Source of the DNA: Sclerurus mexicanus | Taxonomy: Eukaryota; Chordata; Aves; Passeriformes; Furnariidae | Assembly (NCBI GenBank): GCA_013396755.1 | Contig: VWZF01003010.1 | Coordinates: 240,955 to 304,954, forward strand | DNA: 64,000 nt | Direction: 5' to 3' | Shown here: one piece after another, positions 13,010 through 22,975 of the stretch | Numbering within the stretch: position 1 is the stretch's first letter | How the letters are laid out: each line of letters begins with the position of its first letter | The notes under the pieces: generated by a model | What the model was told of the DNA's origin: nothing | The model's database searches: none | What the model saw: the letters and a program-made list of their open reading frames with translations, nothing else | Made by a program: the position numbers and the translations under genes

Positions 13010-13154
13010 TAGCGGAAGAAGGAAAAAGGCAGAATCACTCGGCTTGCTCTTTACCTAATAATAAGGAGGCACTGGTTACAGAAGATCATAATGAAGCCGC
13101 AGAGTTACACATCAAAAAAGATAGATATTTCCAGGAAAAAGAGGAAAGTGGTAG
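13010..13154 (+). CDS. Candidate internal coding exon, product unknown
   Basis: A 145-bp block is open in the frame starting at 13012 for 47 codons and stops (TAA at 13156-13158) only two bases inside the proposed intron. It is bounded by tgttttgatag on the left and by AG/GTAAGT on the right, a perfect donor consensus with GT at 13155-13156. An alternative acceptor AG at 13011-13012 keeps the same frame. The peptide is acidic and charged, rich in E and K, ending in KKDRYFQEKEESGR. It matches no family I recognise. Splice phases are consistent on both sides (two bases in, two bases out). The purine-rich composition could create this appearance by chance, and the acceptor pyrimidine tract is weak. 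If real, it places the window inside a plus-strand gene with very long introns. Confidence 0.22.
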
Positions 13155-13709
13155 GTAAGTTTTATTAAATCTGTCAAATGTTATTTCACCAATGTGATGA
13201 TGCATTGTAACTTGTGCACTATCTTTGAATTTCTTACTCTATGAAAATCATTTTAATGCAAAATATTTCCTGTGTTTTAATCTAACTTCCCCAAGAGGGC
13301 CCAGAAATGGAAGGGACTCAAGCTGTGTTGGTCAACACAATTACACATATTTTTTTCTAGTTCTGTCTCCAAAGGATTAACGTAAACTAGTCTAGGTACA
13401 GTCTTTTCCAGGACACTAGACTGAGAAATGACTAACGCTTATGGTATATTATTAATACATTTTTGAGACAGTACCTCTTCATGCCAGGATGATGATCAGT
13501 TCCATGTCACTTCAGACATTCTTGGAATTGATGCCCACTTTACTGCAGACATCTCACATCTCAGTATCACACTGATGAAATGCTCTGGTCATGATACATG
13601 AAGCTGTCTTTGCAAATGTCCACTATGAAAATGAGACTGATCCAACTGACATGGGTCAGGATCACCAGTCATCATGGCTAGGCTTCATGAACAAAGATTT
13701 ACAAGGGCT

Positions 13710-14314
13710 CTACCCACACTTGCTACAAAGACGCTGGTGGCTAAAAAGGCCAATGTGAGATAGGCAAGTCCGACTGCAAAAGGCACAGTGGAAAGTCTCC
13801 ACCGTCATTACTGGTGAGGCACGGTTCTTCCTGCATTGTCTTTTTTCCTCAGGACTGATTCTGCATGTGTTCTCAAAGGAAGCAGCAGCATTATGGATGG
13901 TGTGTCTCCATTTCTCCCAATTGGAGGCCAGAGTGGACCATTGATGGTGGTCAATATGGCCAAGGCTGAGGTGTTGTTTCAGGGAGTCCTTGTATCTCCT
14001 CTTTGGGGCTCCTCTCATGCAGCAGACAATGGCGAGTTCACCATAGAGCACAATCTTAGGGAGACAGTGATCCTCCATCCTGGAGACGTGCCCTGCCCAG
14101 CGCAGCTCCGTTTTCAGCAGCATGGCCTCGATACTGGTGATCTCTGCATGTTCAAGGACAGACACATTTGTCCTGTAATCAGACCAGTGGATGTTTAGGA
14201 TTGTTTGGAGGCAGCGCTGATGGAAGCGTTCGAGGAGTCATGAGTAGTGGTGGTAGATGACCCATGATTCAGACCCATATAGAAGAGTAGACAGTACAAC
14301 AGCTCTGTAGACAC
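13710..14314 (-). pseudogene. LINE ORF, C-terminal part (post-RT and zinc-finger-like)
   Basis: One frame on the minus strand runs from the gap edge (VYRAVVLSTLLYGSESW) through LLERFHQRCLQTILNIHWSDY and RWAGHVSRMEDHCLPKIVLYGEL to a stop at 13710-13712. An in-frame TGA at 14238-14240 interrupts it. The remaining 151-codon open part begins at 14165, where GTG is simply the first start-like codon after that stop. The last 30 or so residues contain C-x2-C followed by two histidines and a final Cys (CAFCSRTCLSHIGLFSH), a C2H2-like finger seen at the end of this type of LINE protein and presumably used in nucleic-acid binding. The domain architecture is observed; the role is inferred from the family. 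Confidence 0.85.
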
Positions 14315-14352
14315 NNNNNNNNNNNNNNNNNNNNNNNNNNNNNNNNNNNNNN
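14315..14352. other. Assembly gap (38 N)
   Basis: Thirty-eight consecutive N inside the LINE. By family architecture, more than 100 residues are expected between SEPF on one side and VYRAVV on the other, so either the true gap is several hundred bases longer than drawn or the copy has an internal deletion exactly there. Confidence 0.98.
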
Positions 14353-14858
14353 TTGGAAAGGGCTCAGAGAGAGCATCGCCATATCTGACTTGGCCACGCT
14401 GATCCTTGTGTAGCAGGATGACCATTTTGAGGAACCTGGGGGGACATCCTAATCATTCCAAGATCTGCCACAGGCCTTTTCTGCTCACAGTGTCAAAAGC
14501 TTTGGTGAGGTCAACGAAAGTTAGAGAGTCCTTTGTTCTGTTCCCTACACTTCTCTTGCAGTTGTCTGAGAACAAATATCATGTGTGCAGTACTCCTATT
14601 GGCTCTGAAACCACATTGGCTTTCAGGTAGAAGTTCTTCTGCAATAGCGGGTACTAATCTGTTCAAAAGTATTCTTGCAAGCATTTTACCAGCAATGGAG
14701 AGCAAAGTGATACCTCGGTAATTTGAGCAGTCTGATTTTCCCCCTTTCTTCTTGTACAGAGTGATGATGACTGCATCACAGAAATCTGATGGTAGTTCGC
14801 CTTGTTCCCAGCAATGCACAATGAACTCATGAAACTTGGCATGGAGTGCTTGGCCAGA
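14353..14858 (-). pseudogene. LINE ORF, reverse transcriptase N-terminal half
   Basis: Minus-strand text reads FHEFIVHCWEQGELPSDF, then VIITLYKKKGGKSDC, NYRGITLLSIAGKMLARILL, LLPESQCGFRANRSTAHMI, the fingers of a non-LTR reverse transcriptase. After NKGL the frame shifts, and FVDLTKAFDTV follows at about 14519-14487, carrying the first catalytic aspartate (motif A). A TGA at 14453-14455 breaks the next segment, then LKMV and ILLHKDQRGQVRYGDALSEPF run into the gap. The downstream catalytic motif with the paired aspartates is not present in the assembled sequence. The enzyme would copy LINE RNA into DNA at nicked target sites; this copy cannot. Confidence 0.85.
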
Positions 14859-14865
14859 CTGTCAT

Positions 14866-15440
14866 CTCTGGGTCAGTCTCGAGCGACCAATGTCCTGAAC
14901 CGCCTGCATGCAGGGTTGGGGCTGTGGCTTCCAGTGCACCTTATCATGTGCCATTTCATCTCTCACCTGTTGCTAAAGGGCTTTGCAAGTGTGAGTGAAT
15001 CCCTAAAGCCTGTGCAATGGATTTTTTAGGTAAGGCACAGCGTGTGCAGAACTGGCCCCACCCTTTACTCCTAAGGTTCATCTGCCAGGGCCAAGCGAGC
15101 TTGAACGGTGACAGCAAAGTCCTCAGGATGTAGGTTTGGTTAGAGTATCCTTCTTGTATATGGATGGCCTTACAGGGCCAAGTGAGCTCCATCTGCCCAG
15201 GTTTGGAGTTAGAGTTGTCCTTCTCCTAGGATGGTTGCTAGGGGCTAGCGAGCCCATCCTGCCCGTGGACACACTTTGTCTGACCCTTCAGTTGAGACCT
15301 GACTAGCATGGGAAACCCTACCAGAAGTACGTACCACCACCAGCACAGCTCGCAACCTCAAAAGGCCACACAAGCTTCTCCCCCATGACAAGGGGATGTC
15401 CATGGAGAAGGGATCACCAATAACCATTTATTGATTCTCT
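14866..15440 (-). other. Possible further LINE or nested repeat sequence
   Basis: The sequence directly 5' of the RT fragment does not continue the RT reading frame upstream. It is richer in C+G than its surroundings, and blocks such as gaccctt..gagacctgactagc and ccacacaagcttctccccca around 15285-15390 resemble untranslated text that accompanies LINE families in other vertebrates, from memory only. It ends near cattta..attctcttgactcaat at about 15440. It could be an upstream part of the same element after an internal deletion, another repeat, or unrelated host DNA. Confidence 0.3.
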
Positions 15441-18419
15441 TGACTCAATAAATTAAATGGAAGACAGCTTCCAAAAGAGATTGAGGAGAATGGGCTCTGG
15501 TACATCCCGAGCCAAATCAATACATGTATGTCTATACATGTAAGCAGGACTAGAGATGTTCTAGGTTATGCTAGCCTCAGGTTGGCTCATGAGACACAGA
15601 AGGAAAGACTATTTCACACAGACAACTAAGCAGAAACTGCTGATCAGAGAGAGATTAGGGCTAGGATGATGGACAAGGTATATAGCCACCAATTTTACCT
15701 TATAACTGAGAAAGAAAGTTGTAGTTTATCACTCAGTTCTAGAGTCAACCCTGCAGTTAAATCTATATACCTATTCTCTATTCAAACCCCCTCTTTTTTA
15801 GTCCTCAGTAATGAAGCAGGTGATCACTTAAGGGACTTACTTCTGCTCAGGAGACAGAATTCTGTTTAATGATGAAATTACTTTACCCAGGCAGTGAGGG
15901 GCGTGACCAGTGCTGTGCAGCAGGAAGGGACTGTCATGACACAGTCTTACTTTGAGTTTTTGGGTGTATCACACTGCCTATGCTGCTGGCTAGGATAAAT
16001 TTCAGAAATAGAAATTATGAAGGTCTTCAGAAGTCTTAGATGCATAGAATTCTTGGTAAGACTATCATTATGCCTCAATCTGTCTAGGTACACTTGTTAA
16101 TATCTCCTCTCCCTTCAGTTAAAAAGCCATTAGACTTTGCACTAAATTGTGTAATGCATTTTGTAACGGACACAGATTCTCAAGAAGAGAAGCAAATCTA
16201 GTATGCTGTTATGAACATCTTATAACCAAACATGACCAGACGTTTTCTGAGTTGAAAGACTACTGTCCTACAGTAACACACAGCCTAAGCTATCAAGTCT
16301 GTACAATTATTACAGGTTCTTTGGAAAAAAACAGTGGCATAATTAAGTGACTCATAGGCAAAAATTGCTTTTGATTCCACCAGAATGAAAGGAAAAAACA
16401 GAATTGCTATGAAACATCCCATTCTACACACTGGAAGGTGTGAGCAAAGAAAACTCCAAACATTTCAAACTGCTAAGTTATTATTATTCAACCAAAAAAT
16501 CATAAACCACACCCATTCATCTTACTAGATTTATGGGTCAGTATAGCCTCTTTAAAATCTGAAGCCCTAAGAAACACAAGGGTGCTGACTGATGAGCTGG
16601 GACAGTCTTATCTGGGGACAAGCTGAAAAGGTTGGCAGCTCCAGCTGTCTACCCTGCTCCTGGTGTCCAGATGTCTAAGCCGCTTGTCAATCAGTTCCAA
16701 AACTACCGCAGTTTATAGGGCAGACTTTGCACTGCAGCAGACACTGGTGTTGGTTTGCCTTAAAATGTTTCACTGTAACTGCTGGCTGATTTCTATGGAG
16801 ACTGACACAGGATAGAAAGAGGTATCTCTACCACCTGCCCCTATACAGGCAGTCCCCAGTACTCAGTGTACAAATGTACTTCCATGCATATTTATATTCA
16901 TCATTGCGCTTTCACAAAAATGTCCAAAGCCCTCAAACATGCATTTCAGTGCTATACAAACAGAAAGCATGCCCAAACTGCTTTTCCATAGAGTTTCTGC
17001 CATCAGCCCCTGGAACTGGACATTCTATGGTCTTTAGAAGAACTCTGTCCCTGCATATCCTCCTTTCCAGACCCTAATCAGCTTCCCTGCAATGACTCAG
17101 AGCACCCAAGCACTCATCTTTCTAGTCTGGGACATGGGATGCTCTCACACATGCCGCTCTCTTTATACTTCCTGTCCCTGTTTGTGAATGCAGTTGTGAA
17201 CTTAGCCAAGGAGTTTAAAGAAATGTTAAGTTTTGCCTCTTCTCTGATGTGAGCAAATACCTTTCCTCCACTTTTCTCCTGATCCTCCTGATATCTCTTG
17301 TCATGATATCTTTTCCTTCTTTTTTCCCATCTGCTACTTCCTTCATCCAACATGAAGGGCAGAAGCTACCAGAGTCACTGAGAAAGGACACTGATTTTTG
17401 GAAGAAAACTGCTTTTTAGCTCTCCCCAGTGGAGTTTCTCAGGTGTACTCTGAAGCTTATTTAGGTTTCTCTCTGTCTCCAGTGACCAGTGATTAAATTA
17501 TGCTCTGATAAAAGGAGAAATGAGCCAAAAGAAGGAACCTAAATTTAACTACAAGAGAAAGAAGGTGATGTAAGTTCTTGATATAAGTTCTCAAACAGCC
17601 ACCTGGACCTGAGTAACTCCTTAAGTAATTCTCTGATATAGAAATGGTAGGCTCTGCCTGGAGACAGTGTAATAAATTGCTGGAGCACATTATTCCCTGA
17701 GGACCCAGCAGGTGAGCACATTGAAAGCTTCCTCAGGAAAAAAAAAAAAAAATGTACAGAAAAGCGAAAAGCACAAAGCACAAAGGTTCAGCTGCTGTCC
17801 TTGTGCTTCTGTTTCCTTATCACCTCTCCCAGCACAATATAGTCAAACCAGATGATTCAGAAACAGGAACTGGCATCTTCTGCACCCTTTGTCATAAATC
17901 CTCGGGATGTCAGCACAATTCCCCAGCCTGGCAATGGCTTTCAGAGCCATCAAGTGAAAGCCACCACTCATTCCTCCAAAATGAAGCAGACTTCCCCATC
18001 TGACACCACTCAAGGCTCCAGAGTGACTCCACAAATTTCCTTTGGTTTGTGCATCCAGGGACAATCAGAGTGGCAACGGGGTTTACAGGAGAGAGGCCCT
18101 GGGAGGGTCCGGAGGGTACAGGCGGTGAGGAGATTAAGACTAAATTGTTAAAAGGTGGCTGTGCCCTTCAGCACGGGACAACATTCTTATCAGGGTTCAG
18201 GAGGCAAATTTCTTCAGCTTGGTGCAGTATGTGAGGGGAGACAGAAATAATGCTGTAGGGCTGAGGACAGCCATTCCCCAGCTTCCAGTGTCCTATGTGA
18301 GGCTGGAAATGAAGCAGAGGTGAGTTAGGAGGCCTCTGGGCCCCACAGAGCCTTAGCTCACGTGTTGGTGCAAGTGTAGGAGTTGAAGAGGTGGTCAGGA
18401 GGTTAGGGAGAGTTCAACG
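15441..18419. other. Non-genic stretch, no gene recognised
   Basis: Only short frames with no recognisable motif. It contains a 15-base A-run (17738-17752) and a small inverted repeat at 15522-15541 (8-bp arms, 4-nt loop). No CR1 sequence was recognised. Confidence 0.55.
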
Positions 18420-18760
18420 CCAGGCTGAGCGATGGTCGTGCCTGCATGGGAGGGGGACGTACTCGGCTCCTGAGAAGAGTCACTGGAGGTTCATCCCACC
18501 GGGGAGGAATTCTTCCCAGCAGTAGCCGTCCTGCTGATGAATCACCCACGGATGGGGCTGCTGGTCACTGCGCTCTCCTCTCACGCAGCTGTGCTCCAGC
18601 CCCCTGACAGATGTGTGCTGCCACCCACCACGGCCATGACGGGCACTCAAGATGAATGACCTCTCAAGAGGGATTGGGAGATGGCATGGGGGAAGCCCAG
18701 GGCAACAGGGTTTGTTAGCTGCGTCATTCGGCCGAGCTTACCCTGAAAGAAGAGGCAATG
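18420..18760. promoter_or_regulatory. CpG-richer patch, possible regulatory region
   Basis: Within an AT-rich, CpG-poor window this 340-bp block holds about fifteen CpG dinucleotides and is clearly richer in G+C. That is weaker than a classical CpG island but stands out here. It could be a promoter or enhancer, an old GC-rich repeat, or a small local composition shift. It immediately precedes and overlaps the start of a 172-codon open frame. Confidence 0.25.
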
Positions 18761-19170
18761 TTGTAGTTATGTGGCTTCCTTTTGAAATCCTAGCAAAGTT
18801 TGCATGCTTCTCACTCCACCTGTTGCTGAATGAAGTGTGGTGTACAACCAAGGATTTTCTGGAAGGTTATCTCTCTGGTCATTTAAAAAGGCAGCTGAAG
18901 TTTTATTCAGACAGACCTGGATCACAGAGTGGTGAGCATTTGCCACCACCTCTGACTTCATGGGGCTGGGGTCATGCTCCAGATGTGGAAAGATTGGACT
19001 GCCCATCCATGACCATAATATCCCATAAACGATGGTACCTTTCAAGTTTTCCTTTGGAGCTGGAAAAAAATATCACTGAAACTCAAGTGCTGGTTTTGCA
19101 GCAGATTTTAGCAGCAACAAGAGTTTTCTGTTTAAAGGGACTTCAGAACAAATACTTTGAAAATTTTTAA
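18652..19170 (+). other. 172-codon open reading frame, unknown, probably non-coding
   Basis: ATG at 18652 in a fair context (A at -3, preceded by cactcaag) opens a frame of 172 codons ending at TAA just before an AT-rich tract. The predicted protein has a basic, Gly/Arg-containing N-terminus, a hydrophobic stretch around residues 42-62 and no motif I recognise. The CpG-richer patch just upstream would suit a promoter, but no splice sites, clear poly(A) signal or homology are visible. A chance frame is the default reading. Confidence 0.15.
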
Positions 19171-22055
19171 ATATATATATTTTATTATATGTTTTCATAA
19201 AAAGTAGTAAGAAATGGAAGTGATTATTTTATTTTCCAACTGAACCATGGTGGATCAAAGCAAGAAAGTTTGTATCTCAAAACTGACACATCCCTAAAAA
19301 TTTCATGATTGTTGCTATTTGATGTGACACGTCACAGAATTTTATGTCAAGCTGAAGCAAATGTGACAACTTATATGCATCATTTTAAGAAACAGAGTTT
19401 AAGTGCAGTATTGAGAAGTGTATCTGCAGGGTTTTTAAACTCTGCTTCTTCTCAGTCTTAAGAAAAGCAACCCCATATGCTTTAAACTTCTGCACCCCAT
19501 TAATTAAAGTCAGAACTTAAAAGTAACACTAAAAATAATTGGCTGGATTAGAAAAGGCTGTGGGTGAGCTGAGAAGTTATCATTGCACAAATATTAATAA
19601 ATCATTTTTCCTGTAATTAGCAGAAAAAAAGAAGAGTGCAATGTGGCAAGCTAGCAGTCGTTTTGCAAAAGTATGTTGGCTAGAGCCTGTCATCCCTCTT
19701 CCTTTCCCTTTCCACACACACATCCTTTCAAACCAAGATACAGCTGCTGATGCCATTTGTAAGAGAGATCAGCAAGAGTAAAACAGGATTTTCAAAAGGT
19801 TGGTAGAAAATGAGGAAATAAGCCAAATGACCAAGACTGTTAATAAGTTATTAATATTATACTATTGTTACCAGAAATTGAACAGTTCAGCCTCACAGTC
19901 TCTATCCCAGCTCTTAAAAAGTACAATTTTATAATGATGTTGGGCAGTGCAGGAGAGCACTAAGCACCCTTCTTTCTTTCCTCGGCACTTTCCTAGATGT
20001 AGCTCATGCGGAAAGAAAGAATCATAAAGAGCTCTAAGCCTTCCTCTTATGTAAGGAGAATTCCAACATTTGCAGGCTTCCAAAATAAAGTCAATAAATA
20101 AGAGCAATGTTTTGTAAAACAAAAATAATGTTCTCATTTAAGAGCATCAGTAAGAACGCTATCTAATTGTTTTCTTTCAGCAGGCAAGTAAATAGCTATA
20201 TAGTTTTCTTGCTTGAGCACACACAAATAATCCAAGGTGCAAAACAGTCACAGCCTCCCTGATTCAACAGATTTCCCAGAGGTAGATTCTGATATGCTGT
20301 TCTCCTGGACAGTTTACACACCTTCCCTTAGCTTACGATCATTCTGCGTCCTGGGTATCTCCGTTTTATGCTCAAGAGGTCACCCTCCAGTTTCCAGTAA
20401 CATCTCCTCCTGCCTCTAGATTGTCCCCCTTCTCTTTTGTATATGCTCAAGGTTCTCAACAGCTTTTCTAAACAACCTCTGCCGTTCTGTTTTACTTTCA
20501 GGGAAGCTCCCTGACACACAAAGTTTCCTTCAAGTGGATGTTAACTGTTACATTCTAGGTAAAATAGAAAGTTCCAGGTTGTGCTCCTCAAAAAAAATCC
20601 CCAAACAATTAAAAACAAAAACAACCCCCCAACAAAAACAAAACAAGAAAAAGAAAGAAGAAAGAGAACTTCAAAGCACAAAAGCATTTAAAAGTTCATA
20701 GTCTAGATATCCCCTGATGGTTTTGGCTCCTAAGTCACAATATTGTGAAATTCCACCACCCTACATCTCTGCCCTTTGGCACACACAAGTTCCATTGACT
20801 TTAAAGGGAGATATATCTGTGCAACAGTGGCATGTAAAGTCTCCTCAATACTTTAATCTTCCAAGAACTTAGTATTTATTACTATCTCAAAATAAAAGCC
20901 TTTTTTTTTCTTAAAAATAATCTAAGAATATTGACCATCTCTCCAGCAAATCATTTAGGCACATGGTAAAGTTAGGCAAATGAATAGTTATATTCACATA
21001 CCATAAGATAAATTCACCTTGATGTCAGTAGCACTGCTTGCCTTTGACATTAGGCATGTGTTAACCACTTACTGAACCAGGACCATAGGAGAGAAATACC
21101 CTTCATCTATGAAAGTACATCACAGGAAGTATAACAACTCCTTCTCACCCTCACATCCCAAAAACCTGGGGAAATAATTGCTGACATTCTGAATATGTTG
21201 GATTTGTGCATTATAGTCATTGGAGGCAAACCTGAGTCTACTCTATCTTCTTCCAGGGGAGGAGGAATGAAGGGTTACATGGATGATGTCCACCATGGGC
21301 AGCTGCACAGTGCCATGCTCTTTCTACAGAGGGAACCTGAGGCAATGCCATAGCTCATCTACCACTATATTCGCATGGCCAAAGGTCAACCCAGTTCACA
21401 ATGGCATCAATGGCAAAAATGTCATCAACTTCAGCTACTGTTCTTTGCATAACAGACTTTTACTTGAAGAAGCCCCTGACTTTTACACTTGCCTTTACAG
21501 CACTCATTACACTCTGGATATTCCATAGCTGCCACAGTCATTATTCTTGCTTACTCAACAGATTTTATTGGAATCACCAAACAATCAGAACCAGATAAAT
21601 ACTGGTAAGTATTTATATCTGATTCAAGAAAAGAGGCTAAGATTTTGGGACTGGGAAGTTTTTCTACCCACAGAACATTTTTGTGTAGCAGAGAAAGAAC
21701 AAAGAGAAATGATGTTGTTTATTTTGATGGTTCTGAGAAGCTAACATTCACCCCGCTCATCCCAGGAGCAAACAGCTGGCAAACAGCTGACAACATAGAT
21801 ATCAGTCAACTCCCACATAACTAACAATATAATATAAAAAAATATAGGTAATAATGATATGACACGACAGGATGCATCTTTGATTGTGTGTGTTAAAAAA
21901 ATAAAATCTTACAGTATATGGAAAAGATTCCAAGAAGTCTTTCTTTCTCTGTTTGTCTCTTACTTTCCTAGTTTCAAAACACAGTTGTGTATTTGTGATT
22001 TTTCTGTAAATTATGGTTTCTATTTGAAATATTTTTCTTTAATTTCCATATTCCC
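18761..22055. other. Non-genic stretch, no gene recognised
   Basis: Apart from the tail of the 172-codon frame nothing coding is recognisable. Bases 19541-19690 look like conserved enhancer-type sequence (attgcacaa, tattaataaa, tgtaattag words close together). An A/C-rich low-complexity run occupies about 20588-20665. A tandem 11-bp duplication (gcaaacagctg) sits near 21766-21790. Confidence 0.55.
20588..20665. repeat. A-rich low-complexity tract
   Basis: A run of A and C (aaaaaaa, aaaaacaaaaacaacccccc, aaaacaaaacaagaaaaag) grading into purine-rich GAAAGAAGAAAG. It could be an eroded poly(A)-type tail or simple low-complexity drift. No retroposon body was recognised on its 5' side. Confidence 0.8.
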
Positions 22056-22134
22056 AAAAAGTTATTTTACTATTTATGTGGTCAAAGCCCTCCTAATGTG
22101 ATTTGATGGCACATAAATAGTAATATGACTTTTT
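22056..22134. repeat. 25-bp imperfect inverted repeat (hairpin)
   Basis: Left arm 22056-22080 (aaaaagtta...atttatgtg) and right arm 22110-22134 (cacataaat...gacttttt) are reverse complements at 23 of 25 positions, with a 29-nt loop. The stem is AT-rich. It could fold as RNA or cruciform DNA, or be a tiny MITE-like remnant. No flanking target duplication is evident. Confidence 0.85.
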
Positions 22135-22960
22135 ATGTTGTCTATTGCTTATGTAGACTTTTCAGAAACCCTATATTATAGCCTTGTATTAAACCCTGAT
22201 AATTTCCAGGGGTCATCACTATAATATATGGCTGGAAGACTGCTATTGTGATGCTGTTGTCAGCCAAAAACCTTGCCTTCAAATGTGTGCCTCAACCATA
22301 GTATAACATAAATCAAAATATGTGTCTGCCTAGCCATATATCCATTCTGTGACTTTAAATATTTTAATAATCATGGGTGTAGGACAGGATACCGAGGACT
22401 TTCTATAACCAGTGTTGGAAAAAAGTAAATATTAAAAAAAGAAATAATTATAAAGTCTGTATATTATAATCCTATAGCAGAAATGAGCATCCCTGTACAT
22501 TTGTAATAAGGGCGTAAGCTTACTTTGCATGGTAAACCTTGTGCTACTGTATATAAGTATCTCAGCTTCTAATCTACTGGCCCCTGAACAAAGCACTTGG
22601 TAGCCTTTTGCTCCTTCACACACACTCACATGTGCCTCACTCTCCATCCCCTCCAAAATACAAGAGTTTCTGCATTAGTTTATGATCACCTCCCTGGGAT
22701 GATTAAGATAGCTGATGCCAGGTGACAGATGATGCCAAATAAACATATTTGGATGGAGGTGTTGGTTTTAAGGATCACCATCCATAGGGCTGCACAGATC
22801 TGGTATTTTGATTCAGAATCACATTCTGCTTGGAAGGCAAACACTAAACCTATCCATAGTCAAAGTATTCCAGTAGGAAATTTTAAGACATTCAGACTTG
22901 CCTTCTCCCTTTTGCATTTCCAAATCTCTCAACAGCTTGGTTTATGAACACCAGCCAGCT

Positions 22961-22975
22961 CTGACCACCTGCTGG
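22961..22975 (-). promoter_or_regulatory. CTCF-like motif, reverse
   Basis: The minus strand reads ccagcaggtggtcag, agreeing with the CTCF core CCASYAGRKGGCRSY at 14 of 15 positions by eye. Its orientation faces the forward match at 6646-6660. Binding is unproven. Confidence 0.3.

Larger units (their letters stand above)
13490..14865 (-). mobile_element. Degraded non-CR1 LINE, RTE-like (clade uncertain)
   Basis: A minus-strand non-LTR retrotransposon remnant. Reading 5' to 3' (right to left) it holds the reverse transcriptase fingers and first palm motif (14858-14353), a 38-N gap, then the post-RT region and a C-terminal Cys/His domain (14314-13710), then about 220 bp of probable 3' untranslated sequence. 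The protein text (NYRGITLLSIAGK, ESQCGFRANRS, RWAGHVSRMED, LYGEL) is unlike avian CR1 and resembles LINE proteins common in fish, amphibians, turtles and invertebrates that are often labelled RTE- or jockey-like. At least two in-frame stops and one frameshift show it is dead. Both ends are approximate: no 3' tail repeat or target duplication was identified. It is unusual for a bird-like window. Confidence 0.85.

Noticed and set aside
13836..14198. 120-codon plus-strand frame across the LINE
   Set aside because: It is the antisense shadow of the LINE C-terminal coding region.
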